Positions 14,435 to 21,413 of a stretch of 23,409 bases of DNA are shown here, in pieces. The stretch is from NCBI GenBank assembly GCA_011065005.1, contig JAAKFP010000001.1, positions 1 through 23,409 of the forward strand, written 5' to 3'. How positions within the stretch are numbered: position 1 is the stretch's first letter; every line of letters begins with the position of its first letter. The translations under genes were made by a program, and so were the position numbers. The notes under the pieces were generated by a model, which was not told where the DNA came from, searched no databases, and worked only from the letters and a program-made list of their open reading frames with translations. The stretch comes from Chlamydiota bacterium. Its GTDB lineage: Bacteria; Chlamydiota; Chlamydiia; Chlamydiales; Waddliaceae.

Positions 14435-14642
14435 CAGGGCTAACGCATTAAAATTCTTGTAACTATTCAGGTCACTATTTCTGGGACGATGGCCCCAGCC
14501 AAAAATGTGAAAAATCAAAGGGCCGAAGGTCCTTTTTTTGTTTTTCTACTTCTTAGTTACGGTGTAATTTTCAGATCGCCTCGTTTGCGTAGCGAACGGG
14601 GGGACCTGGATAGTTGCAAGAATTTTAATGCGTTAGCCCTGC
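14435..14642. mobile_element. Family A repeat, copy 2, with a 39-bp inverted end
   Basis: 14528-14642 matches 122-237 along its whole length (GGTCCTTTTTTTG... to GCCCTGC). The last 39 bases (14603-14641) also occur in reverse complement at 14435-14473 with two mismatches. The 208-base unit therefore has inverted ends like a miniature transposable element. The left copy at 122-237 lacks that inverted end. The GGCC-GAA-GGTC stem with a T7 tract (14521-14537) resembles an intrinsic terminator reading rightward. A 75-codon frame crossing it (14489-14716) is not considered a gene. Confidence 0.7.
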
Positions 14643-14659
14643 AACACAATAAAGAATCG

Positions 14660-14688
14660 TTGATTTATTTTGTTAATTATACTATAAT
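14660..14688 (+). promoter_or_regulatory. Promoter of the 826-residue orphan gene
   Basis: TTGATT (14660-14665), 17 bases, then a perfect TATAAT (14683-14688). It starts exactly 17 bases after the GCCCTGC end of the family A repeat. That is the same offset as at 255, although the 17 intervening bases differ. The leader is about 30 bases, A/T-rich and without a clear Shine-Dalgarno. Confidence 0.65.
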
Positions 14689-14724
14689 GATTTTTCTTAA
14701 TTTAACTTTAATTTAAATAAATTT

Positions 14725-17205
14725 ATGGCAAGTGTTAATAATAGTGGATTACATCATTCTTCACCCACCTCTTCTGTTACAAGAGAAGAGCGGAAAGAAT
14801 CGGTAACAGATAAAGTAGTGGGTCTTATGGCATCGTCTTCTGCTGCTAAAGAATTCGTATCAGCAAAAGAAGGGTTATCCAAAAAGGTAACTCCGGGTGA
14901 CATACGTAACTTTATGGAACTTGATCCACAGGTAAATCAAAGCTTGTTTCAGAATCCATCTAAGGTTGAAAGTGCGACACAAAAAGTGGATGACGTAGGA
15001 AACGCCATTGTTAGAAAAACTAGAAAAAAGCGTAAAAAAAAGAAAAAGCCTAACTCAACCGATTCCTCAAATCATCAGGCAAGGGAGAAGTCAGAGATCA
15101 CTCCACCGAGATCTACACTTTTTTCCACCGGGATTGAAAAAGGAAAAATACGGAAAGAAGCGCTTGAGTTTCTTTCTGAAGAGGATAAAAAGCTTGTCCA
15201 GGAGATAGTGGTCAAATGGAAATTAGGTGGTGTGCCAACCTTTGGTGAACTCCTTGGCCTTGAAATAGAAGATCGCTTTAACAAAGTCTTAGAATCGAAA
15301 TGCATCTCAAATCCTTACCGCAAGGGTCAAGTATTAATCGATATTAAAATGGGAATTGAGCAAGCAAAAACTCAATTTGAAGCCTGTTTCTGTTTCGCTT
15401 ATGTCAGTCTACTCGCTGAACAGTCCGATTTAATGGAGAAGAAATATTTCGATGGTAATTATTTGATGACGAGATTGGGCACTCGCAACATGTTTGAAGA
15501 GCGGGTGAAAAGTAAATTAAAGGAAAGTTATGGAGCTTTTTCTTTTATCATCGAAGATATTTCGATTAAGTATGCAAAAGTGCCAAAGATTAAAAAAACT
15601 AAAATCGACTCTTTCCGAGCTGTGCAAAATCAAGTTCAAGAACTTCAAAAATTGATCGACCTTTGTCTTTCATTTTGGGAAAGTGAGGATGTTGTTGAGC
15701 TACTCATTGGCAACACAACCTTGGGTCTCGCTGGAGAGGAATTCAGCACTATTGAAGATCTTGAAGTGGGATTTGAACACCTTACAAGCTTAGTCTGTTT
15801 TCAAGACGCTATCTTTTCTTCGGCTTTTAAAGAAAGGATAGTTTCCATTCAAATGGTTGGATTTGAAAAGTTCTTGAAAACATTCCCAAAATCACTTTCA
15901 AAATTGCCTAGAACCTCATTGATTAAACTTTTTCAAGAAATATTGAGTACGTTGAATGGTTCCCATAAAGGATTACAATTCATGCAGAAAGAATGTAGCT
16001 TTGCTAAGAAGGGGACGTTGACGCATACGCAATGGTGTGAAAAGCAGGGTATTGATCTTAAGTCTCATAAAACACAAAATCAGTTTACTGCGAGCCTCTT
16101 GGCTATGTTTACGGCCGGCCAATTAATGTCTCTATTGATTTCTGATGTTTACATGATCCTAGACGAACATCTTTTACCAAAGATAAATTCTTCCTATTCA
16201 CCAAAAGGACGTTATTATAATAGGATGTTGTTAAATTTTTCTGATTTTATGTTCAACACCTTAAAACCCCCTAACATTAATCTAGATGATTATCCAACTT
16301 TATCTTCCAGTTCTTTTTTTGAGAGCTTGAAGATCGAACTCGAAGATGATTTTTCCAGTCTGGAGAAGCAATATTTTTTAAAATTTCCTGAAGTACTTGA
16401 TTCGATAGTTGAATCTTGTAAAAGAACCGTAGCTGTCGAACACTATCTACCCATAGTTTGGCTTGAAACTTTTGAAAAGATGAGGCCCATGCTGACAACC
16501 CTTCTTCCGCACATGTATTCGCAGTTTCAAAGTTTGAAATCAAAATATTTAGATTTTGGAAAGAAACAGCTTGCTGAATTCCCGATTCCTGTCCAGAAAT
16601 CAGCAGTAGAAGAATTCCGAGAGCTCATTCTAAAGTACTCTTTGAACATCTGTCGAATCACCATGATCTATGCAGATTTTAAAGCTCTGATGGATATGTA
16701 TGATGAAGAAGAGCTCGAATTAGAGGGTTTTCTCCTTCCTGATTCGTTACGAGATTTACTTGCCTTGGAAGAGTTAGATGAAATTATCCCAGTTCAGCTG
16801 GCACCTGAACCTGAAGATCATCTAGAACCTGTGGAAGAAAATCGTGAAGTGAAAAAAGCAGAGGAGAAGAGTCCTCGACCCAGAGATGCGACAATGAAAG
16901 AAGCTGCAACGGACAAAAAACCAGTGGTTGCGCAGAAAAAAGAAACACACACTAAAAAACCCATAAAACAAGCAGCCCAGAGACGATCATTTTCTATACC
17001 TCGAGGTGCAAAAACTCGAGAGATTTTGCAATCTATTAAAAAGGAGCTCGGGTTGTCTCCTGAGCGCATTTCAGGTTCTCATATGATTTTTAAGAGTAGG
17101 ATTGAGGGTCGTGGAAATGCCGTACTGCCGTATCATGGGGGAGGAGCAACCCTTCCTCTCGGAACAGCTAAAAGCCTTGAAAGCCAACTCCGCGACCTTA
17201 TCTAG
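14725..17205 (+). CDS. Large effector-like protein with NLS-like stretch and C-terminal HicA-like domain (826 aa)
   Basis: Residues 1-60 are Ser/Thr-rich. Residues 97-109 are RKTRKKRKKKKKP, which looks like a eukaryotic nuclear or nucleolar signal. Residues about 130-690 are predicted mostly helical with no family I recognise. Residues about 690-755 form a Glu/Pro/Lys-rich linker. The last 74 residues resemble the HicA mRNA-interferase fold (dsRBD-like): KTREILQSIKKELGL, then ISGSHMIF with the catalytic-position His at 786, then VLPYHGG (His 804), then LPLGTAKSLESQL. No HicB partner gene is adjacent. There is no signal peptide. Codon use is A/T-rich like the orphan gene at 324, and the upstream repeat-plus-promoter arrangement is the same. 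It sits inside the insertion that separates tolB from pal. Secretion into a host cell and nuclear targeting are inferences. Confidence 0.8.
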   Translation: MASVNNSGLHHSSPTSSVTREERKESVTDKVVGLMASSSAAKEFVSAKEGLSKKVTPGDIRNFMELDPQVNQSLFQNPSKVESATQKVDDVGNAIVRKTRKKRKKKKKPNSTDSSNHQAREKSEITPPRSTLFSTGIEKGKIRKEALEFLSEEDKKLVQEIVVKWKLGGVPTFGELLGLEIEDRFNKVLESKCISNPYRKGQVLIDIKMGIEQAKTQFEACFCFAYVSLLAEQSDLMEKKYFDGNYLMTRLGTRNMFEERVKSKLKESYGAFSFIIEDISIKYAKVPKIKKTKIDSFRAVQNQVQELQKLIDLCLSFWESEDVVELLIGNTTLGLAGEEFSTIEDLEVGFEHLTSLVCFQDAIFSSAFKERIVSIQMVGFEKFLKTFPKSLSKLPRTSLIKLFQEILSTLNGSHKGLQFMQKECSFAKKGTLTHTQWCEKQGIDLKSHKTQNQFTASLLAMFTAGQLMSLLISDVYMILDEHLLPKINSSYSPKGRYYNRMLLNFSDFMFNTLKPPNINLDDYPTLSSSSFFESLKIELEDDFSSLEKQYFLKFPEVLDSIVESCKRTVAVEHYLPIVWLETFEKMRPMLTTLLPHMYSQFQSLKSKYLDFGKKQLAEFPIPVQKSAVEEFRELILKYSLNICRITMIYADFKALMDMYDEEELELEGFLLPDSLRDLLALEELDEIIPVQLAPEPEDHLEPVEENREVKKAEEKSPRPRDATMKEAATDKKPVVAQKKETHTKKPIKQAAQRRSFSIPRGAKTREILQSIKKELGLSPERISGSHMIFKSRIEGRGNAVLPYHGGGATLPLGTAKSLESQLRDLI

Positions 17206-17332
17206 GAATAGTATAGTCCATAAAACAACTTTCGTCTCTTTGCGACTCTGCGTTTTCTAGGTTAAATATATGAGGATTAGATTGATGCGAATAGATGCCC
17301 CGCTCTCCTTCTGGACGATTACCAAAAAGGGT

Positions 17333-17360
17333 TTGAGATTTTTTTGGTTTGTGTTACCAT
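17333..17360 (+). promoter_or_regulatory. Candidate promoter of the pal operon
   Basis: TTGAGA (17333-17338), 16 bases, TACCAT (17355-17360). With tolB now about 4 kb upstream, pal needs its own promoter. This is the best pair in the 208-base gap, but the -10 matches consensus in only four positions. A short CTCTTTGCGACTCTGCG stretch at 17234-17250 looks like a decayed piece of the hairpin repeats. Confidence 0.35.
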
Positions 17361-17413
17361 CCAAGGCCATTAGTCGAACAATTCAGGAACAAATACAACA
17401 TATTTGAGGGGAA

Positions 17414-18121
17414 ATGAACAGAGTCAAGCTTACATCAATCATTTACTTGTCATTCATGGCACTATTACTTGTCGGTTGCTGTAGATCTGCCGACGATACT
17501 TGGGACGATACCAAGACCTGTGGACGTCATATGGGTCGAGGGTTTAGAAGCTTGGGTGGGAAACATGGCGATTCCCGTCAGGTTTGCTGTCGCGAGGATT
17601 TTCTGCAGTGCAAGGATGATGAGTACTGCATGCAGGATTTTCAGGCGATGGAATTTGAACCTTTGTCCGATCAGAATTATTCGAAAGAGATTGCGATGGT
17701 TGGAACGCGGAAGAAGGCGACGACAAGCTACGTTCCTCGAGCTGACGAATTTCAGGATCCGAGAGACAATCCCGCGCTGTCTAGTATTTTTCAGAATGTT
17801 CACTTTCCCTACAACAGTAGCTTGGTCAAAAGCAAAGAGGGCAGGGATACCGTACGTGCTATTGCGGAATATATGAAAAAGCACCCTGGCACCTATGTCT
17901 ATGTTGAAGGACATTGTGACGAGAGAGGTGCAGAGGCTTACAACTTAGCGCTAGGCACCAGACGTTGCAATGCTGTCCGTAGTCAGCTCATCAAAGAGGG
18001 AGTAGACCCGGAGCATATCATGACGGTCTCTTATGGAAAAGAACGTCCTCTTGATTTAGGGCAAACGGAAGAGGTTTGGGCTCGAAATCGTAGAGCAGAA
18101 TTTAAGGTTTATCAACAGTAG
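17414..18121 (+). CDS. pal: Peptidoglycan-associated lipoprotein Pal, cysteine-rich variant
   Basis: Outer-membrane lipoprotein of the Tol-Pal system. The lipobox LLVGC places the lipid-bearing Cys at 22. The C-terminal OmpA-type peptidoglycan-binding domain spans about 122-235, with HFPYNSS, VEGHCDERGAEAYNLALGTRR and a closing RNRRAEFKV. It also has a feature unlike proteobacterial Pal. The 60 residues after the lipobox carry Cys 23, 36, 58, 59, 66 and 72. This suggests disulfide cross-linking of the envelope, as known for chlamydial outer-membrane complex proteins. At 235 residues it is longer than usual, because of this insert. GAGGGG precedes the ATG. The LysM gene follows after 9 bases. 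Confidence 0.93.
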   Translation: MNRVKLTSIIYLSFMALLLVGCCRSADDTWDDTKTCGRHMGRGFRSLGGKHGDSRQVCCREDFLQCKDDEYCMQDFQAMEFEPLSDQNYSKEIAMVGTRKKATTSYVPRADEFQDPRDNPALSSIFQNVHFPYNSSLVKSKEGRDTVRAIAEYMKKHPGTYVYVEGHCDERGAEAYNLALGTRRCNAVRSQLIKEGVDPEHIMTVSYGKERPLDLGQTEEVWARNRRAEFKVYQQ

Positions 18122-18130
18122 TTAAAATCG

Positions 18131-18796
18131 ATGCAGTATTTTCCGTTTCCATACAACTCTGGAAAGCGTTTCCTGCTACTCATGGTCTTAGGGACGGCTT
18201 CTTCCTGGACTTTGTGTGCCGCGCCGCCCTATCATCCGCGGCAGGTGGCGAACACAAATTCTTCGTTCCGCGACGTGATTGACGATCTTCAGCAGGAGGT
18301 CGGCAATCATGAATCGGAGATCCTCATGTTTGAGGAGAGGTTGATCACCCAAGAAAATATCCTCGATTCTTTGCGACAGCAGCTTCTCGATACAAATCAG
18401 TCAAATCAGGACTTGGTCAAAGGGAACACGGCCTCTTTTGAGTCGAGGATCGCTGCGATGGAGTCGGCACTTTCGGGGGTGGTCAACGATATTCGCAAAT
18501 TGCAAGAACATTCGAATGAATCTGCAAAAGTTCTTTCTCAGTATAAAAAAAAGATTATGGACCTGGATGAGCAGATTGATCATTTTCAGGTCGCAATAAA
18601 TTCTATTTTTTCTGCTTTACAGCTTGATACTGGAAATTCCACTGCACAGGTGTATGAAGTTCAGTCAGGCGACAGCCTTGAAAAGATTGCACGAAAGCAC
18701 AAGACAACCATCAAAAAGTTAAAAGAACTTAACGGTTTGAAGAATGACCGGATTTACATCGGGCAAAAAATTAAGCTCCCCAATAGGGATATTTGA
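18131..18796 (+). CDS. Exported coiled-coil LysM protein (CT601-like by context)
   Basis: A signal peptide (residues about 11-31) ends near CAAPP. A long coiled coil (about 45-160) with Glu/Gln/Leu heptads follows, then one LysM peptidoglycan-binding domain (174-217: YEVQSGDSLEKIARKHKTTIKKLKELNG...IYIGQKIKLP). The architecture is like YbgF/CpoB in having a coiled coil next to pal, but with LysM in place of TPR. It probably organises or anchors peptidoglycan at the division site. There is no catalytic peptidase or amidase domain. Its 3' end overlaps murI by 53 bases in another frame. Confidence 0.88.
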   Translation: MQYFPFPYNSGKRFLLLMVLGTASSWTLCAAPPYHPRQVANTNSSFRDVIDDLQQEVGNHESEILMFEERLITQENILDSLRQQLLDTNQSNQDLVKGNTASFESRIAAMESALSGVVNDIRKLQEHSNESAKVLSQYKKKIMDLDEQIDHFQVAINSIFSALQLDTGNSTAQVYEVQSGDSLEKIARKHKTTIKKLKELNGLKNDRIYIGQKIKLPNRDI

Positions 18797-19565
18797 TTCG
18801 GGCGTTGGTGGCTTGACAATGATGCGTCAGGCCATTCAAGCTCTTCCGCATGAGCATTTCATCTATTTTGGTGACACGGCGCGTGTTCCTTATGGGGACA
18901 AGAGCCACGACACGATTGTTCGGTATTCCATAGAAAACACCTCTTTTCTTCTTTCTCACAAGATCAAGCTTTTAGTTGTGGCATGTAACACGGCTTCTGC
19001 TTATGCCATAGAGCACCTTCGTCAGAAGTTTTCAATCCCGATCATCGATGTGATCGAACCTGCTGTTGAGCAGGCGGTTCAACAAACGAAAGAACAAAAA
19101 ATTGCTGTCCTGGGGACGAAGGCGACGATCTCCTCTGGGATCTATCAGAAAAGGATCGCGGAGAAACTCCCAAAAGCAGAAGTTCTTTCCTTAGCTTGCC
19201 CTTTGCTTGTTCCCCTTGTGGAAGAAAATTTTCTCACTCATCCTGCGACCCGAATGATTCTCCGGGAGTATTTGCTTCCTGTCAAAGAGCATCGGATCGA
19301 TACCCTTATCCTTGGGTGTACCCATTACCCTTTGCTGTCAGACCTCATCGACGAGGAACTGGGGGGGAGTGTTACCATTCTTAATTCTGCACAGGCTTGT
19401 ACGAAAGAGGTGGTGGAAAGATTAGAACGTGAACACTTGAAAACTGACCTTTTCTTGAAAGGCAAAAGGGAGTACTATGTTTCAGATGACCCAGAAAAGT
19501 TTCGTGGGGTTGGAGAGAGCTTTTTGGGGATTTCTATTGATAGAGTGGAATTACGATCCCGATGA
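18744..19565 (+). CDS. murI: Glutamate racemase
   Basis: Cytosolic enzyme converting L- to D-glutamate for the peptidoglycan stem peptide. Signatures are PIGIFDSGVGGLT (13-25), YFGDTARVPYG (41-51), VVACNTASA with catalytic Cys 81, and ILGCTHYPLL with catalytic Cys 192. The length of 273 residues is normal. The ATG at 18744 lies inside the LysM gene. No other ATG, GTG or TTG exists in frame between it and the conserved PIGIF motif, so the 53-base overlap appears real. Chlamydiaceae lack murI (DapF has been shown to do the job there), so this gene points to a non-Chlamydiaceae lineage. Confidence 0.93.
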   Translation: MTGFTSGKKLSSPIGIFDSGVGGLTMMRQAIQALPHEHFIYFGDTARVPYGDKSHDTIVRYSIENTSFLLSHKIKLLVVACNTASAYAIEHLRQKFSIPIIDVIEPAVEQAVQQTKEQKIAVLGTKATISSGIYQKRIAEKLPKAEVLSLACPLLVPLVEENFLTHPATRMILREYLLPVKEHRIDTLILGCTHYPLLSDLIDEELGGSVTILNSAQACTKEVVERLEREHLKTDLFLKGKREYYVSDDPEKFRGVGESFLGISIDRVELRSR

Positions 19566-19577
19566 AAAAAAAACATG

Positions 19578-19601
19578 ATCTCGACTTTGCAAAGTCGAGA
19601 T
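19578..19601. repeat. 24-base perfect palindrome between murI and deoC
   Basis: ATCTCGACTTTG is followed at once by its reverse complement. An A9 run precedes it, so on the minus strand it would look like a hairpin plus T-tract, but no minus-strand gene ends here. Its core, CTCGACTTT-GC-AAAGTCGAG, equals the two outer ends of the family B element joined together. Confidence 0.7.
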
Positions 19602-19612
19602 GATACAAGGTT

Positions 19613-20395
19613 ATGAGAATGAAAATAGACAATCCAACAGCCAAAACATTTCCTTTAAACAAGATCGCGGCAATTTGTGATCACACGTTTTTAACGAGAA
19701 CAGAGGCGTATCGTGAAAGGACCCTTCCGGGAAAAAGTTCGATCAAGCGTCGTCAGGCTGATTTTTTTCAGTTTTTGCGCAGTGTCTGTCATGGTGACCT
19801 TCAACCTTTTGCTGTGTGTGTGAGAGCGGAAGATATTCCCCATGCGTATCGTTTTCTGGAAGAAAATAACTCGAAAGAAAAGGTTGTTCTTGTGGCTACG
19901 GTGGGCTTCCCTGAAGGAGCATGGTACAAAACCCAGTACAAGTTGTTTGAAACGCAATATGCTATGGGAGAAGGGGCAGATGAGATCGATATGGTCCTCA
20001 ACTATCAAGCATTAAAGGAAGGAAATCATGCGCGCGTTCTTGAGGAAATGCAAGTACTCAAGAAGGTGGTCGATCGTTTTGGTGGGAAGCTCAAGGTGAT
20101 TTTGGAAACTTCCGAGTTGAGTGATGAGCTTATTGCACAAGCGTGTCATCTTGCTGCTCATGGAGGCGCAGACTTTGTGAAAACGTCCACAGGGTTTGCT
20201 ACGACCGGGGTGAAAGCGGAACAGCTGAAAGTTGTCTGCAATAATTTTGCTGGGGGAATCAAAATCTCTGGAGGGATCAATGCGCAGAATGTTCAGCATT
20301 TTCTTTCCATTATCTCCAACTCTCGACCGGGCGTCTTTGCTCTAGACCCTGCGAAAGTGCGCATTGGAGAGAGTCAGCTGCTATACACACCGTGA
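19613..20395 (+). CDS. deoC: Deoxyribose-phosphate aldolase
   Basis: Class I aldolase that splits 2-deoxyribose-5-phosphate to glyceraldehyde-3-phosphate and acetaldehyde in deoxynucleoside catabolism. Hallmarks are ATVGFPEG (95-102), ADEIDMVLN (122-130, Asp 126), Schiff-base Lys 190 in DFVKTSTGF, and the second active-site Lys 217 in GGIKISGGI. The family usually has KxAGG at the last site. Size is 260 residues, with a longer N-terminus than compact bacterial forms. ATG 19613 is only 2 bases after AAGG, and ATG 19619 has the better 8-base spacing and may be the true start. It follows murI by 47 bases. Confidence 0.92.
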   Translation: MRMKIDNPTAKTFPLNKIAAICDHTFLTRTEAYRERTLPGKSSIKRRQADFFQFLRSVCHGDLQPFAVCVRAEDIPHAYRFLEENNSKEKVVLVATVGFPEGAWYKTQYKLFETQYAMGEGADEIDMVLNYQALKEGNHARVLEEMQVLKKVVDRFGGKLKVILETSELSDELIAQACHLAAHGGADFVKTSTGFATTGVKAEQLKVVCNNFAGGIKISGGINAQNVQHFLSIISNSRPGVFALDPAKVRIGESQLLYTP

Positions 20396-20484
20396 ATGAA
20401 GAGTTGGCGTCGAGCACGTGTGCGTATCCTAATTATCCATAAGTCTATTTTTCGTCTTGAAACACTGCTCTCAGCAATCTTTTA

Positions 20485-20807
20485 TCAGCCTGAAGGGCTG
20501 GAATTGCAACAGCCCAGGGCAACGCCCTGGGAAAAGTCGGTAAGAGGCATAGCAGCCTGTAGGGCTGCCAGAAGGAAAAAGTGTTTCATATATAGTCATA
20601 GTCAACAAGAACGTCACAATAAACCTTCCTTCCGATATGTATATAATTTTTTTGAAAAGATACTCATCATATTTGATAAAATAATGTTCTAGTTTGAATC
20701 TGGCAGCCCTACAGGCTGCTGGATCTCTTTCAAACCTTTCCCAGGGCGTTGCCCTGGGCTGTTGCAATTCCAGCCTTTCAGGCTGAATCCAAATGTCGAA
20801 AGTCGAG
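20485..20807. mobile_element. Family B MITE-like element, copy 2 (inverted relative to copy 1)
   Basis: The internal A/T-rich part and the terminal hairpins are the reverse complement of 13361-13706. The right terminus AAAGTCGAG ends at 20807. The left terminus starts at the inner TCAGCCTGAAGG and lacks the outermost roughly 20 bases, so this copy is truncated on that side. The right end directly abuts the TGA of the gene at 20808. Open frames inside, including one of 125 codons on the minus strand (20471-20848), are repeat artefacts. The gap 20396-20484 between deoC and the element shows no recognisable feature. Confidence 0.75.
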
Positions 20808-21323
20808 TCACTTTCTTGATGGTGAATTACGCAACAACACCACGCCAAAAACTAACATCGTTAAACCGGTGGTTACGAAAACAAAAAGTAGTTTACTCCA
20901 AGAGTGGTTCGGTTCATCGATCAGTTTTGCTTCCGTTATGTGGTAAAGTTTCTTGATATTACCCTTAGAATCCATCGTTGGTTTTGCGTCGAATCGCCCT
21001 TGCAGAGTCACGGCAAGGACTCTCTCCGGGTTTCCGAACTCTCCGGAAACGAAAATCTGGCGATCAATTTTCTTTGCTGATCCCACACAGCACGTCTTAA
21101 GGTTAGGTTCTTCAGCTAGCACCCAGTCTCCCCCCTGTGTTTGGTATAAAAAACCACGAATGGTGACCACCTGATCCTGATGCGTAGAGTGATTTTTAAG
21201 ATCATTGAAGGTAAGCATCGGCGCGTTTCTTTGCTCGGTGGGGGAGAGGGAATGTACTCCATCGAGGGAAAAGGAGAAAATAGAAAGGAGGAGTACCCAA
21301 GAAAAAGCTCTAGCAGTGAACAT
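20808..21323 (-). CDS. Exported, C-terminally anchored protein of unknown function
   Basis: A signal peptide is at residues 1-25 (LLLSIFSFSLDGVHS), a soluble region at 30-140 and a transmembrane helix at about 146-165 (LLFVFVTTGLTMLVFGVVLL). The soluble part (VVTIRGFLYQTQGGDWVLAEEPNLKTCCVGSAKK...QIFVSGEF...VLAVTLQGRF) reads like a small beta-barrel of OB type with a CC pair at 82-83. That is an inference, and no family name is offered. The gene diverges from metK. The final codons and the TGA coincide with a family F motif and the edge of the family B element, so the C-terminus may have been remodelled by insertion. Confidence 0.72.
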   Translation of the reverse strand: MFTARAFSWVLLLSIFSFSLDGVHSLSPTEQRNAPMLTFNDLKNHSTHQDQVVTIRGFLYQTQGGDWVLAEEPNLKTCCVGSAKKIDRQIFVSGEFGNPERVLAVTLQGRFDAKPTMDSKGNIKKLYHITEAKLIDEPNHSWSKLLFVFVTTGLTMLVFGVVLLRNSPSRK

Positions 21324-21349
21324 ATTGTTATGTTGCCTCGATCTTTTCG

Positions 21350-21377
21350 TTGCTTAATTGATGGGTAATCATATAAA
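21350..21377 (+). promoter_or_regulatory. Promoter of metK
   Basis: TTGCTT (21350-21355), 16 bases, TATAAA (21372-21377), about 36 bases before the metK start codon. The leader is too short for a known SAM riboswitch, and I see no such fold in the 90-base gap. Confidence 0.5.
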
Positions 21378-21413
21378 ATTCTAACATTTAATGGACTAAA
21401 GAATGGTTGCTAG

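Noticed and set aside
14725..17205. Classical HicAB toxin-antitoxin locus
   Set aside because: The HicA-like part is only the C-terminus of an 826-residue protein and no HicB-like gene lies on either side.
20471..20848. 125-codon minus-strand frame and similar frames at 13401-13713 and 20396-20692
   Set aside because: They translate the family B inverted termini (QPRATPWE-type peptides in several frames). Reading frames are not conserved between the two copies.
21324..21413. SAM riboswitch before metK
   Set aside because: Only 90 bases between divergent genes, with a promoter inside and a leader of about 30 bases. No SAM-type fold can be drawn.
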